Positions 1 to 7,514 are shown, counted from the stretch's first letter. The stretch is DNA of 9,707 nt from Halanaerobiales bacterium (GCA_021736965.1 JAIPEV010000056.1:1-9707); one strand, 5' to 3'. The notes: generated by a model from the letters alone, not told the origin. Numbers and translations are program-made.

Positions 1-440
1 CTAAATAATAATTTAACTACAGAAAAAGAATTAAAGTTAAGTACTTAAAAATAAAAAATTAATAAATTCAGAATAAGGGCAAATTAAAATGTTTAACCCT
101 AATTTTTGTTATGCCCGGCTTGTATTAAATCTATAGAGTGAAATTCCAAAATTTTAGAAGTAAAATAGAGATTTAGTTGAAGGCAAACTTCCAATCTGAG
201 GTACAAAAAGTACATTTAAATCAGTGATATTGGGATCAGTTTGCATAAAAAATGATTATTTGATTGGATCAAAGATACAGCAGAAAAAATTATAACTGTG
301 AAGATGAAGTTTATTATAGGCTCAAACAAAGCAAAGTGTGATTATTATAATATAGGTTACTAAAATAAATAACTTTATCTTTTTATACTGTGGTAAGATT
401 AATAAGATGAACTAAGTTAATATGTGGTTTTTTACATTAG
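1..440. other. Gene-free AT-rich stretch with weak coding-like relics
   Basis: I see no intact gene, RNA gene or convincing terminator here. Two overlapping plus-strand frames look faintly protein-like. Positions 177-341 read as about 54 codons interrupted by three stops (225, 246, 261) and end in LDQRYSRKNYNCEDEVYYRL before a fourth stop. Positions 256-363 read as 35 open codons starting LFDWIKDTAEKIITVK. Either could be a decayed gene, perhaps a transposase, but I recognise no family, and AT-rich DNA gives such runs by chance. Confidence 0.4.
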
Positions 441-442
441 TA

Positions 443-470
443 AGCTGACTCCTTATAAATAGAGTCAGCT
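443..470 (-). terminator. Stem-loop beyond the four-gene ABC operon
   Basis: A perfect 9-bp inverted repeat, AGCTGACTC and GAGTCAGCT, flanks a 10-base loop. It lies 22 bases past the stop of the last gene of the minus-strand operon. No run of T follows on the minus strand (the sequence continues TACTAATG), so it is not a classical intrinsic terminator. It may mark the mRNA 3' end or protect it from exonucleases. The AATT-rich tract at 472-490 separates it from the gene. Confidence 0.5.
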
Positions 471-471
471 C

Positions 472-490
472 AATTAATTAATTAATTAAT
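472..490. repeat. Short AATT tandem repeat
   Basis: AATT is repeated almost five times without interruption between the stem-loop and the stop codon of the 67-residue membrane protein. It is a low-complexity tract that could vary in length by slippage. No function is evident. Confidence 0.7.
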
Positions 491-492
491 CA

Positions 493-696
493 TTACATAA
501 TTAACCAGATTCCTAAGACAATAAAACCTAAGGCCCAAATATAAAAGAAGATGACTGTTCCATTTTCCCCTAAAAAATTTTTAAACATTTCAATTTTTTT
601 CATCTTCCAAATTTTTTCTGGTTTTTTAAAGGCAATAATGATAACTACAATTGCATAAACTAAAGCTAAAATACCTAACAATGCCATAGTATTCAT
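493..696 (-). CDS. Small two-helix membrane protein, last gene of ABC export operon
   Basis: This 67-residue protein has two hydrophobic segments, about residues 5-22 and 47-66. They are joined by a strongly basic loop, about residues 24-41, containing KKPEKIWKMKKIEMFK, so both termini probably face outside and the loop the cytoplasm. I do not recognise the family. The start ATG at 696 follows GGAGGTG with good spacing, and that binding site overlaps the end of the upstream permease gene only 15 bases away, so the gene is very likely co-translated with the exporter. Position suggests an accessory subunit, a stabiliser of the permease dimer or an immunity-like peptide. That is inference from context only. 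A second in-frame Met at residue 4 is a less likely start. Confidence 0.8.
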   Translation of the reverse strand: MNTMALLGILALVYAIVVIIIAFKKPEKIWKMKKIEMFKNFLGENGTVIFFYIWALGFIVLGIWLIM

Positions 697-711
697 ATTA
701 CATTCACCTCC

Positions 712-1713
712 TTATTCTAAACCTTTCCTTATTTTTGGTGCTAAAAATAGATATACTACAGTACTTAAAATTAAAACCATACTGGAATAAAATAATATTT
801 CTTTCCAGCTTCCAGTTTTTGATAGTACTGCATCATTACCTTTATAGGCCCAGTAAAATGGATTCCAGTAAAAAAACTTTTGCCATTTGTCAGCTAATAA
901 CTCAATAGCTAAAGCTCCAGCTATTAATGGTAAAAACAGTAATTTTATACTACCAGCTGCATTCATGATGTCGTCATTGTTTAGTCCTTGTATAAATCCT
1001 ACAAGTAAACTCAGTAGTGTACTTACAAAAACTATCATAAGTAATTGAATTAAGTTTGTATCAGTAAATCCTGTAATAAAAATCAGTACTAGAGAACCAA
1101 ATATTGCTAACAATAGACCTATTATACTTTTACCTAAAATAAATGTTTTCCGAGTAGTTGGGGTCAAGTTGATGGCACTAATGGTATTGTCAACCTTTTC
1201 CTCAACAATGTTAATAGCTATTAGCATTCCTCCTAAAATAGAAATAAAAAGTATAGCTGTATTGACCAGTTGTTTTTTTAATGGGGGGATAGTTCTTTTA
1301 AAGTCTTTAATCTCTACATTTGTATCTTCAATTTGTATATCTAATTGATAGAAAGAATTTAAGATCTTTGCAAATTCAATAACTCCTTTAGGTTCATTTC
1401 CTTGAGACATTATATAGTAATTTTCTTGATTTGGCAAAATGGCTACAATATCATCTCTTGCTTTAACTCTACTTTTAATATTATCAATATCTCCAAACAG
1501 CTCAACCTTTGCAAAATCTTTAAAGTATCTTACCTGTTCTGGGTTTTCTCCTTCTAGTAGTGCAAGATTAATGGTAGTATCATTAATTCCAGGTGTAAAT
1601 AAATTTATAGCTATTGCAAAAAGTACCGGTATAACAAATATATAAAGAGATATAAAATCTTTTAGGTTTACTTTCAAATCTCTCTTAAAAATAGATATAA
1701 TTCTTCTAAGCAT
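712..1713 (-). CDS. ABC-2 type transporter permease (subunit B)
   Basis: This 333-residue integral membrane protein forms part of the channel of an ABC exporter. One N-terminal helix (about residues 20-40) is followed by a soluble, presumably extracytoplasmic region of about 110 residues. Five more helices follow near 150-170, 193-214, 221-243, 255-272 and 305-325. The stretch EEKVDNTISAINLTPTTRK at 171-189, followed by GK, is the cytoplasmic coupling motif usual in ABC-2 permeases (acidic pair, then TP, then GK). The start ATG at 1713 follows TAAGGAGGT. The gene lies 13 bases after permease A and 15 before the small membrane protein. Permeases A and B have the same topology but little obvious similarity, so I infer a heterodimer served by the ATPase at 2838-3692. 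The substrate cannot be read from sequence; drugs, lantibiotic-like peptides or ions are all possible. Confidence 0.88.
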   Translation of the reverse strand: MLRRIISIFKRDLKVNLKDFISLYIFVIPVLFAIAINLFTPGINDTTINLALLEGENPEQVRYFKDFAKVELFGDIDNIKSRVKARDDIVAILPNQENYYIMSQGNEPKGVIEFAKILNSFYQLDIQIEDTNVEIKDFKRTIPPLKKQLVNTAILFISILGGMLIAINIVEEKVDNTISAINLTPTTRKTFILGKSIIGLLLAIFGSLVLIFITGFTDTNLIQLLMIVFVSTLLSLLVGFIQGLNNDDIMNAAGSIKLLFLPLIAGALAIELLADKWQKFFYWNPFYWAYKGNDAVLSKTGSWKEILFYSSMVLILSTVVYLFLAPKIRKGLE

Positions 1714-1726
1714 TTTTTATACCTCC

Positions 1727-2836
1727 TTAAACAGTCAATGTTTTTTTATAACGTCTATTAGAAATAGCAAATAAGATTAATCCCACTACTAAAAATCCCA
1801 GTGAAACTTTCAATATATAATTTATATCCCCATTCTTTAAAAGAATTTCTTTAAAACCATATAGAATAGGATAAGATGGCAATATTTTAACCCATATTGG
1901 ATCCCAACCTGGAATAATATAAGCTATATTTGGTATTATAATAACTAACATAAACAAATAAATCGTACCAAAAGCTTGCATAATATTATCATAAAAACTG
2001 GCAATCAATAGTCCCAGGGAGGAAGCAAAAAAACCTGTTGTTAAAAGAAGTAATAATAATAGTAAATAATTAGGTTGAGTTCCCATTATCGGTAATAGAA
2101 CAATTAAACTTGATAATATACTTGTAACTAAAAGAACTCCAATTTTGCTTAATAAGTACTGCCATACTGAAGATGCTGTTACTGCATAGGCTTTAATGAC
2201 TCCTTCTTGTTTATCCAAAAAGATATAGGCAGCAATAATAAACAATCCCATTAAAGCACCGTTAAAAGTTAAAACTATGGGTATAATATTTTCTCTATCT
2301 GTAAGGGTATCATAATCAGCTTCAAGTGGGCGAACATCCTGGTTTTCTAAAGCTTTTATTAAAGTATCAGTATCCTCTATATGGGAGATTAAATATAAAT
2401 TTTTAAGTCGTTTAGATTCATAACCCTGTAAATAATATTCATATTCTAATTTATTATTTTTATTTAATTTAATAACTGCACCTAATTTACGGTTTTTATC
2501 TGCCAGTTTAATTAAATCATCTTTTTCATTTATAATATATATTTTTTTATCTTCAGTTTCATAAAACTTAGATTGAATAAGTTTATTGTCAACTTCAATT
2601 TCAACTTCTTCAAAACTACCATTGATGTCCATCTTTTTAATTTTCTGTAAATAGATTTTTTTATTCATCTCAGGTAAATTTAGATGAATATATTCTGTCT
2701 GTTTACTTTCAAAATTTTCAGGTACAGCAAATAAAAGTACTGCTAGTATTAGTAAAGCCATAAAAATTTCAATATAAAAATAAAATCCTCTAGAGGCAAG
2801 TTTGAGTTCCTTAATGAAACTAAACCATAATTTCAT
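1727..2836 (-). CDS. ABC-2 type transporter permease (subunit A)
   Basis: This 369-residue membrane protein is the first permease of the operon. A helix at about 20-38 is followed by a hydrophilic region of about 145 residues (40-185), probably outside the membrane and rich in Lys, Glu, Asp and Asn. Five helices follow near 185-207, 228-250, 256-280, 290-310 and 340-358, and the protein ends in a basic tail. The cytoplasmic segment after helix 2 (LDKQEGVIKAYAVTASS, 207-223) matches the ABC-2 coupling pattern. Eight consecutive leucines lie in the fourth helix (258-265). The gene begins one base after the ATPase stop, and its ribosome binding site AGGAGG is formed by the two Arg codons near the end of the ATPase gene, so translation is coupled. 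The large extracytoplasmic domain resembles the layout of Nat/YhaP-type or bacteriocin-type exporters, but I cannot choose between them. Confidence 0.87.
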   Translation of the reverse strand: MKLWFSFIKELKLASRGFYFYIEIFMALLILAVLLFAVPENFESKQTEYIHLNLPEMNKKIYLQKIKKMDINGSFEEVEIEVDNKLIQSKFYETEDKKIYIINEKDDLIKLADKNRKLGAVIKLNKNNKLEYEYYLQGYESKRLKNLYLISHIEDTDTLIKALENQDVRPLEADYDTLTDRENIIPIVLTFNGALMGLFIIAAYIFLDKQEGVIKAYAVTASSVWQYLLSKIGVLLVTSILSSLIVLLPIMGTQPNYLLLLLLLLTTGFFASSLGLLIASFYDNIMQAFGTIYLFMLVIIIPNIAYIIPGWDPIWVKILPSYPILYGFKEILLKNGDINYILKVSLGFLVVGLILFAISNRRYKKTLTV

Positions 2837-2837
2837 T

Positions 2838-3692
2838 TTATACTAGCCTCCTGCCTGTTACTTTAATAAATATTTCTTCAAGTGTAGCTTCTTTAGTATG
2901 CATAGTCTGGATCTCATGTTTTCCTATTAAATTTTGTAGTTTCTTTTTATCACTTTTTATAACTGTAGAAAAGGTTTCTTGAATTAAATTACCATTTTCA
3001 ATATATTCCACTTCTACAAGTTTATCTCCATACTGAAGTTTTAAATTTTTAGGAGAATCAATAAGCTTAATTTCACCATCGATAATAAAAGCTACCCGGT
3101 TACATAATTCTTCAGCAATATACATATTATGAGTTGTCAAAAATATGGTAACACCTTTATCATTTTGTTCTTTTATAATATTTTTAATCTCTGAAGCAAT
3201 AGCAGGATCTAATCCAGTAGTAGGTTCATCTAAAAACCAAAGTTCAGGATTATTAATCATAGATCTTGCGAAGGTTAATCTGTGTTTCATTCCTTTAGAA
3301 AAATCTCCTGTTTTCTTATTTTCTTTTCCTTTTAATCCCACAAGTCTTAATAATTCATCTGGGTTACGAGTTTTTACATCAAATAGTTTTCTATAAAACT
3401 CTAAGTTTTCTTTTGCTGTAAGTTTACTGTAAACATTAGATTGTTCGAAAGACATACCAATTTTGTTAAACATTTTAGGAATTATTTTTTTAATATCATA
3501 ACCAGCAACTGAGACCTCTCCCTTTTGTAATTCTAATAATCCTGTTAAAATATTTTGAGTAGTAGATTTGCCTGCTCCAGATGGTCCTAAAAAACCAAAA
3601 ATTTCACCTTTTGTTACTTCAAAACTTACATCTTTAACTGCATAATTGTCATCATTACTGTAGCTGTGATATAAATTTTTTACTTTAATCAT
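2838..3692 (-). CDS. ABC transporter ATP-binding protein of the four-gene export operon
   Basis: This is a 284-residue cytoplasmic ATPase that powers the two permeases encoded just downstream. All nucleotide-binding motifs are intact: Walker A GPSGAGKS (36-43), Q-loop Gln84 in SFEQSN, signature FSKGMKHRL (131-139), Walker B LWFLDEPT with Asp155 and catalytic Glu156, and switch His188 in TTHN. The C-terminus, ATLEEIFIKVTGR (269-281), is the tail typical of DrrA/CcmA-type exporter ATPases. I chose ATG 3692 because AGGAGG sits six bases upstream and the protein then begins MIKVKNLYHSY, the normal start of this family. An in-frame ATG at 3737 would add 15 residues but lacks a ribosome binding site. 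No regulator gene lies next to the operon; control may act at the palindrome at 3907-3928. Confidence 0.93.
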   Translation of the reverse strand: MIKVKNLYHSYSNDDNYAVKDVSFEVTKGEIFGFLGPSGAGKSTTQNILTGLLELQKGEVSVAGYDIKKIIPKMFNKIGMSFEQSNVYSKLTAKENLEFYRKLFDVKTRNPDELLRLVGLKGKENKKTGDFSKGMKHRLTFARSMINNPELWFLDEPTTGLDPAIASEIKNIIKEQNDKGVTIFLTTHNMYIAEELCNRVAFIIDGEIKLIDSPKNLKLQYGDKLVEVEYIENGNLIQETFSTVIKSDKKKLQNLIGKHEIQTMHTKEATLEEIFIKVTGRRLV

Positions 3693-3870
3693 ATCTAACC
3701 TCCTGTTCTGAATGTAAAAAATATTTTTAAAAAACATTTAATATTTGTTAAATTTAATTATCATTTTTTAAAAAATATCTAACTTAGTAATTAGTATATT
3801 AGCGAGTCACTCTTTTTTAGTTTTTACATAGATCACTATCTTATATTTACCATTCTTTTAATATAAATAT

Positions 3871-3900
3871 TTTATAAATAGATCTCCCAATAATTATCAA
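3871..3900 (-). promoter_or_regulatory. Candidate sigma-A promoter of the four-gene ABC operon
   Basis: On the minus strand TTGATA (3900-3895) and TATAAA (3876-3871) are separated by 18 bases. Each differs from the consensus at one position. Transcription would start near 3864, giving an untranslated leader of about 170 bases before ATG 3692. AT-rich DNA contains many promoter-like pairs. The match quality and the palindrome six bases upstream favour this one, but it is a prediction. Confidence 0.4.
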
Positions 3901-3906
3901 GAGAAT

Positions 3907-3928
3907 AGTTAACAATTATTTGTTAACT
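3907..3928. promoter_or_regulatory. Near-perfect palindrome, candidate operator
   Basis: The arms AGTTAACAA and TTGTTAACT are exact reverse complements around the 4-base centre TTAT. The site sits six bases upstream of the candidate -35 hexamer, where an activator or repressor could bind. No T-run follows on either strand as in an intrinsic terminator. The half-site resembles the Rex half-site TTGTTAA, but the two halves point the opposite way from the Rex consensus, so I assign no regulator. Confidence 0.4.
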
Positions 3929-4135
3929 TTATAAAAAAAGATTTAATTATTTAAGGTTTTATATCGTTAAAAACTTACCTTAAATTTTGTTTTTAATCTA
4001 GGTAGAGTTACTTCAATTTTTAGGATATAAATTATTAGATTTCATTTTATAATCATTCTTTATGTTTAATTTCTACCTTTCATCCTTTTAACCTTCTTAT
4101 CAATATATTTTTTTATATTTGAATTTTAAAAGATT

Positions 4136-4333
4136 TTATTTAAGAAAATCATTTTGTTTTAAATTATCAAAGACAGTTATAGATATGATATAAGAAAAAA
4201 CATAACAAATATGATGCTTTACATATCTTCTTATAGGTGTGGAATCAATTATATTAGCTGTATATTAACAAGTTAATTGTTCTTTTGTCATTGCAATATG
4301 ATTTTCATTAGCTTCTTTATATAATATGATTAT
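4136..4333 (-). pseudogene. Possible decayed coding fragment
   Basis: Read on the minus strand in one frame, this gives about 65 codons with a single internal stop at 4267-4265. Before the stop it reads KEANENHIAMTKEQLTC, and after it TANIIDSTPIRRYVKHHICY followed by a hydrophobic run, ending at a stop at 4138-4136. The composition looks protein-like, and the second part loosely recalls transposase C-termini, but I recognise no family with confidence. Open runs of this length can arise by chance in AT-rich DNA. Confidence 0.2.
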
Positions 4334-5979
4334 TTACTTTTTTTATTTTTTTTAAAGAGAGAACTATTTCCTGTTACATTAATATCACGTTTGTTATAAC
4401 CATAAAAGCCAGTAACAATAAAAATTAGAGCAATAATAGTCAATGAAATTATTTTAAACCAATTCATATCTTCAACTGGCAGTTGTGGGATATTACCAAA
4501 GGGAGATAGTTTTTCCATCCACTGAGGGAACTGAAGTAATTTACCTAGATAGACTACAAAAAAGGAATAGACTAAAAAAAGCCAGGTTAAAACTGTTCCA
4601 TTTGAATAAAATCCTAATAACAGGGTAGCTAATCCGATCATAATCCAAAGAGCTGGTAAATAGACTATACCTGCCTTAAAGATAGGAATAAAAGAAATAG
4701 GATCATCCATTACTGAAACTCCTGCAGACCACATTCCTACAGCAGCGAGTGAAAGAGTAACAAAGCTCATTGTAATTGAAATTATTAAAAAACTTAACAG
4801 TAATTTATTTCTTGGTACTACTCTTGCTAGCAGTTGTTCTACTCTGTTTTTCTTTTCTTCTTTTTTAAGTTTTAATATCATTAATAGGGATGGAATAGCA
4901 CAAAAAATAGCAATAACTGACATTATAGTAGTAATAAATTGATCGGTCAGAGAAAATCCTTCTCCCATTATTATTAACTGTCTATACATATCATTACTTT
5001 CTATAAAAGAGCTGATATCTCCCATAACAGATCCATAAGAGGCGCCTAATATAAATATTCCAATTATCCAGGAAATAATAGCAGTTCGTTGTAGTCTTAA
5101 TCCTAAGCTCAATGAATTATTTAGAAATATTGAAGCTTTTTTCCTGCCTGATCTTGCAGGAATAAATCCAGCTTCTAAATCACGAATAGAATTTAGATAG
5201 AAAGCAATTGCTAAAATAAAAAAGGATGTTATTAAAGTAATAATAATAGGCCACCAATTATTATTGGCATATATCTGAGTTCTAAGAATTAAACCCAGAG
5301 GTGAAAATAAAGAAAGTGTTTCATTTCCAACATCGCCAATAGCTCGGATAAGATAGGCTAATCCTAGAATGAAAAATGAAAATCCAATAGTACCTCGTGT
5401 ACTTTCAGATAGTTGGACAAAGATGATAGTAACAGCAGTAAAAAATATCCCTACTACACCCAAGGCTGATCCATAGAGTAGTGAACCTTCAAACCCCATA
5501 CTTTCAATACCGAGAACCCATAAACCGATACCTATTATTAATGAAAGTAATATATTGACCCCTATTGCAACAATAGTTGCAGAAGTAACATTAGACAATT
5601 TACCAACTGGAAGTGAACGGATAACTTCAATACGTCCGTTTTCTTCATCTTCTCTTGTATGCCGAGTAACAATAAAAATATTCATTATTGCTACAGCTAT
5701 TGCGGTAAAAAGAAGCATTTGGCTGGCAAACATAACTCCGATTGTATAATTATCAAGTGAATATGCAGGTCCTAGCATTGCTACCATTGCAGGGTTTTGA
5801 ACTGTTTCGGCCATTACTAATCTTTCTTTTTCAGTTGAAAATAATTGAGTATAAGCCGGTGCAATAATTAATGTAATTGTGGTTAAAACCAATAACCAGA
5901 TTAAAATACGTATTCGATCTCTTCTTAGTATAAAACGAATAAGTTTTTCAGTTTGACTAAATTGGCGTCCTAAAATCAT
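4330..5979 (-). CDS. Large ABC-2 permease, putative antibiotic/drug exporter
   Basis: This 549-residue polytopic membrane protein has about twelve predicted helices in two halves. It is of the type annotated as exporter of polyketide antibiotics (tetronasin-type, COG3559 by recollection). The order of features supports this: an N-terminal cytoplasmic start ending in ILRRDRIRILIWLL, a conserved-looking PAMVAMLGPAY (63-73), the cytoplasmic segment EENGRIEVIRSLPVGK (112-127), and the block STRGTIGFSFFILGLAYLIR (193-212). A second copy of the coupling segment, EEKKNRVEQLLARVVPR (374-390), lies in the C-terminal half, so the protein is an internal duplication able to form a complete channel alone. 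Its ATG overlaps the ATPase stop by four bases (ATGA) and follows GGAGGGG. Partner: the ATPase at 5976-6869. Likely role: resistance to a hydrophobic compound sensed by the TetR repressor. The substrate is unknown. Confidence 0.9.
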   Translation of the reverse strand: MILGRQFSQTEKLIRFILRRDRIRILIWLLVLTTITLIIAPAYTQLFSTEKERLVMAETVQNPAMVAMLGPAYSLDNYTIGVMFASQMLLFTAIAVAIMNIFIVTRHTREDEENGRIEVIRSLPVGKLSNVTSATIVAIGVNILLSLIIGIGLWVLGIESMGFEGSLLYGSALGVVGIFFTAVTIIFVQLSESTRGTIGFSFFILGLAYLIRAIGDVGNETLSLFSPLGLILRTQIYANNNWWPIIITLITSFFILAIAFYLNSIRDLEAGFIPARSGRKKASIFLNNSLSLGLRLQRTAIISWIIGIFILGASYGSVMGDISSFIESNDMYRQLIIMGEGFSLTDQFITTIMSVIAIFCAIPSLLMILKLKKEEKKNRVEQLLARVVPRNKLLLSFLIISITMSFVTLSLAAVGMWSAGVSVMDDPISFIPIFKAGIVYLPALWIMIGLATLLLGFYSNGTVLTWLFLVYSFFVVYLGKLLQFPQWMEKLSPFGNIPQLPVEDMNWFKIISLTIIALIFIVTGFYGYNKRDINVTGNSSLFKKNKKSK

Positions 5980-6869
5980 GAAACCCCTCCATTTCTCTTA
6001 TAATGATGCATAAAGAGATTTTCTAATTTAGGTGGATTACTTTCTAAGTCTAAAATATCAAACTGGCTAATATACTTTATAACATTATTGATATTATCTT
6101 TATCTACTTGAAATGTATATGTATTATTATTCTTTTTAATATCATAAATCCCTTTAACTTGATCTAAAGCTGAAATTTCATCTTTAGTTTTGATACGGAA
6201 ATTGATTCTTGTTAAATGGCGAAGATGATCTAAAGTACCAGATTCAATAATTTTACCCTGTCGGATTATACTTACCTTATCACATAGTTTTTCAACTTCG
6301 GATAAAATATGGCTGGAAAGAAAAATACTTTTACCTTTCTTTTTTATATCCATTACACATTCTTGAAATACTTTTTCCATTAAAGGATCCAAACCAGAAG
6401 TAGGTTCATCTAAAATATAAAGGTCAGCTTCTGCAGCAAAAGCAGCAATTAATGCTACCTTTTGCCTATTACCTTTTGAATAACTTCGACATTTTTTAGA
6501 AGGATCTAAATTAAACTTTTCTATAAGTTCTTCACGATGATTTTTATTGTCAGATCCTCTTAATCTTACAAAAAAATCAATAACTTCACCACCAGATAAA
6601 TTAGGCCATAAACTAACTTCACCTGGTACATAGGCAATTTTTTTATGAATTTCAACAGCATTCTGCCATGCATCTTTACCAAAGACAGTAGCTTCACCCA
6701 CATCGGGGTGTAATATGCCTAAAAGAATACGAATAGTTGTTGTCTTCCCTGCACCATTAGGACCAATAAAACCATAAACCTCACCACTATTTACCTCAAG
6801 ATCAACACCATCTAAAGCAACTATATTCCCAAATTGTTTTTTTAAATTTGTTGTTTTTAAAATTGTCAT
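5976..6869 (-). CDS. ABC transporter ATP-binding protein of the TetR-controlled exporter
   Basis: This 297-residue CcmA/DrrA-type ATPase drives the large permease encoded immediately downstream. Visible motifs are Walker A GPNGAGKT (36-43), the signature region SYSKGNRQKVAL (129-140), Walker B YILDEPTSGLDP (151-162) with Asp154 and Glu155, and switch His187 in SSHIL. The Q-loop is unusual: where Gln or Glu is expected the sequence is AYVPGEVSLWPN (79-90), with Gly83. From memory, a Gly here is common in the ATPases paired with this permease family. An LSGGE string at 91-95 is not the signature motif, since it precedes the helical domain. The C-terminal third (about 220-297) is a family-specific domain ending PKLENLFMHHY. 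The start ATG at 6869 follows GAGGAGG and lies three bases after the repressor stop. Order and spacing show one transcription unit. Confidence 0.93.
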   Translation of the reverse strand: MTILKTTNLKKQFGNIVALDGVDLEVNSGEVYGFIGPNGAGKTTTIRILLGILHPDVGEATVFGKDAWQNAVEIHKKIAYVPGEVSLWPNLSGGEVIDFFVRLRGSDNKNHREELIEKFNLDPSKKCRSYSKGNRQKVALIAAFAAEADLYILDEPTSGLDPLMEKVFQECVMDIKKKGKSIFLSSHILSEVEKLCDKVSIIRQGKIIESGTLDHLRHLTRINFRIKTKDEISALDQVKGIYDIKKNNNTYTFQVDKDNINNVIKYISQFDILDLESNPPKLENLFMHHYKRNGGVS

Positions 6870-6872
6870 TTA

Positions 6873-7508
6873 TTAACTTTCCTCCTCTTCGTAATAAATT
6901 GTCTTTAATAAATTTAAAAAATCATAAAAATCGTCCCAGTATGGATCAAAATCAATCGAAGATAAGTTTTTATCTTTAAGGCTATCAACTAATTCCTTTT
7001 CATAGCCATCAAGAGACCATTGGATTAATTTATAAACTTTATTAGGAGGTAAATCTTTTCTAAATAATGATTCATCATTGTTCTCATATAACTTAGAAAA
7101 AACATTTTTTTTCAGGTTAGTCAGTTGTTTTATCTGTTCTTTAAACTTAATATCATCATTATTAATATATAGCGTCCCAAAAAAATTAAAGATATAAGGC
7201 TTTTTTATATAGGCTTTCATCTTCAGTTTACCTACTTTTTTATATTTTTCTATAAAATCATCTATATCTTGATCTATCTTATTTAAATATTCACTTAATA
7301 TAAAATCTATTCCCTCTTCAATCAAATATTTAAAGAGCTCTTTTTTACTGTTAAAATAATAAAATAGAGTTCCCTTTCCAATACCAGCTTCTTTAATGAT
7401 CTTATTTGTCGATGCGTATTTATAATTGTTTTTAGTAAATTCTTGATAAGCTGCCCTTAATATCTTATTCTGTTTTTCTAAAGACAGTTTTAAAAAGTTC
7501 TTATTAAT
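6873..7508 (-). CDS. TetR/AcrR-family transcriptional repressor with an ATT start codon
   Basis: Read from ATT 7508 the gene encodes 211 residues, the usual TetR-family length. The N-terminal DNA-binding domain is clear: EKQNKILRAAYQEFTKNNY (11-29), then ASTNKIIKEAG (32-42) and the recognition helix with the hallmark GIGKGTLFYYFNSKKELF (42-59). The rest (about 65-211) is the helical ligand-binding and dimer domain, which gives no substrate clue. No ATG, GTG or TTG occurs in frame between the upstream stop (TGA, 7517-7515) and the end of the recognition helix. The first conventional start, TTG 7325, would delete the whole helix-turn-helix. ATT 7508 lies nine bases after a perfect AGGAGG, so I choose it; CTG 7487 is the poorer alternative. 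The gene heads its operon and probably represses itself and the exporter through the two palindromes upstream. A silenced start codon by mutation is also possible. Confidence 0.85.
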   Translation of the reverse strand: MNKNFLKLSLEKQNKILRAAYQEFTKNNYKYASTNKIIKEAGIGKGTLFYYFNSKKELFKYLIEEGIDFILSEYLNKIDQDIDDFIEKYKKVGKLKMKAYIKKPYIFNFFGTLYINNDDIKFKEQIKQLTNLKKNVFSKLYENNDESLFRKDLPPNKVYKLIQWSLDGYEKELVDSLKDKNLSSIDFDPYWDDFYDFLNLLKTIYYEEEES

Positions 7509-7514
7509 AAACTT

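Larger units (their letters stand above)
3738..4329. other. Gene-free spacer between the two ABC operons
   Basis: No intact gene lies in this AT-rich stretch. It holds the candidate promoter and palindrome for the operon at 493-3692 (annotated separately). Next to the preceding permease gene it also holds a possible minus-strand coding relic. I found no clear intrinsic terminator for the TetR operon that ends at 4330. Confidence 0.6.

Noticed and set aside
1439..1645. Plus-strand open frame of 68 codons inside permease B
   Set aside because: It is antisense to a clear ABC-2 permease gene and has no ribosome binding site or recognisable protein features.
3145..3396. Plus-strand open frame of 83 codons inside the ABC ATPase gene
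   Set aside because: It is antisense to the Walker B and signature region, so its openness reflects the conserved codons of the real gene.
3693..3737. ATG 3737 as the start of the ABC ATPase
   Set aside because: It has no ribosome binding site and adds a 15-residue extension not typical of the family; ATG 3692 has AGGAGG six bases upstream.
3907..3928. Rex (NADH-sensing) operator
   Set aside because: The half-site resembles TTGTTAA, but the two halves face the opposite way from the TTGTTAA-N4-TTAACAA consensus.
4266..4281. Second TTAACAA/TTGTT motif as a repeated operator
   Set aside because: Symmetry is poor, spacing differs from the 3907-3928 palindrome, and it lies far from any promoter-like sequence.
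5555..5749. Plus-strand open frame of 64 codons inside the large permease
   Set aside because: It is a shadow of the permease coding sequence without its own start signals.
6585..6599. LSGGE in the TetR-operon ATPase as the ABC signature
   Set aside because: It lies before the helical domain; the true signature is the SYSKGNRQK region at residues 129-137.
7323..7325. TTG as the start of the TetR gene (150 residues)
   Set aside because: It would remove the complete helix-turn-helix encoded in the same frame upstream, and no ribosome binding site precedes it.
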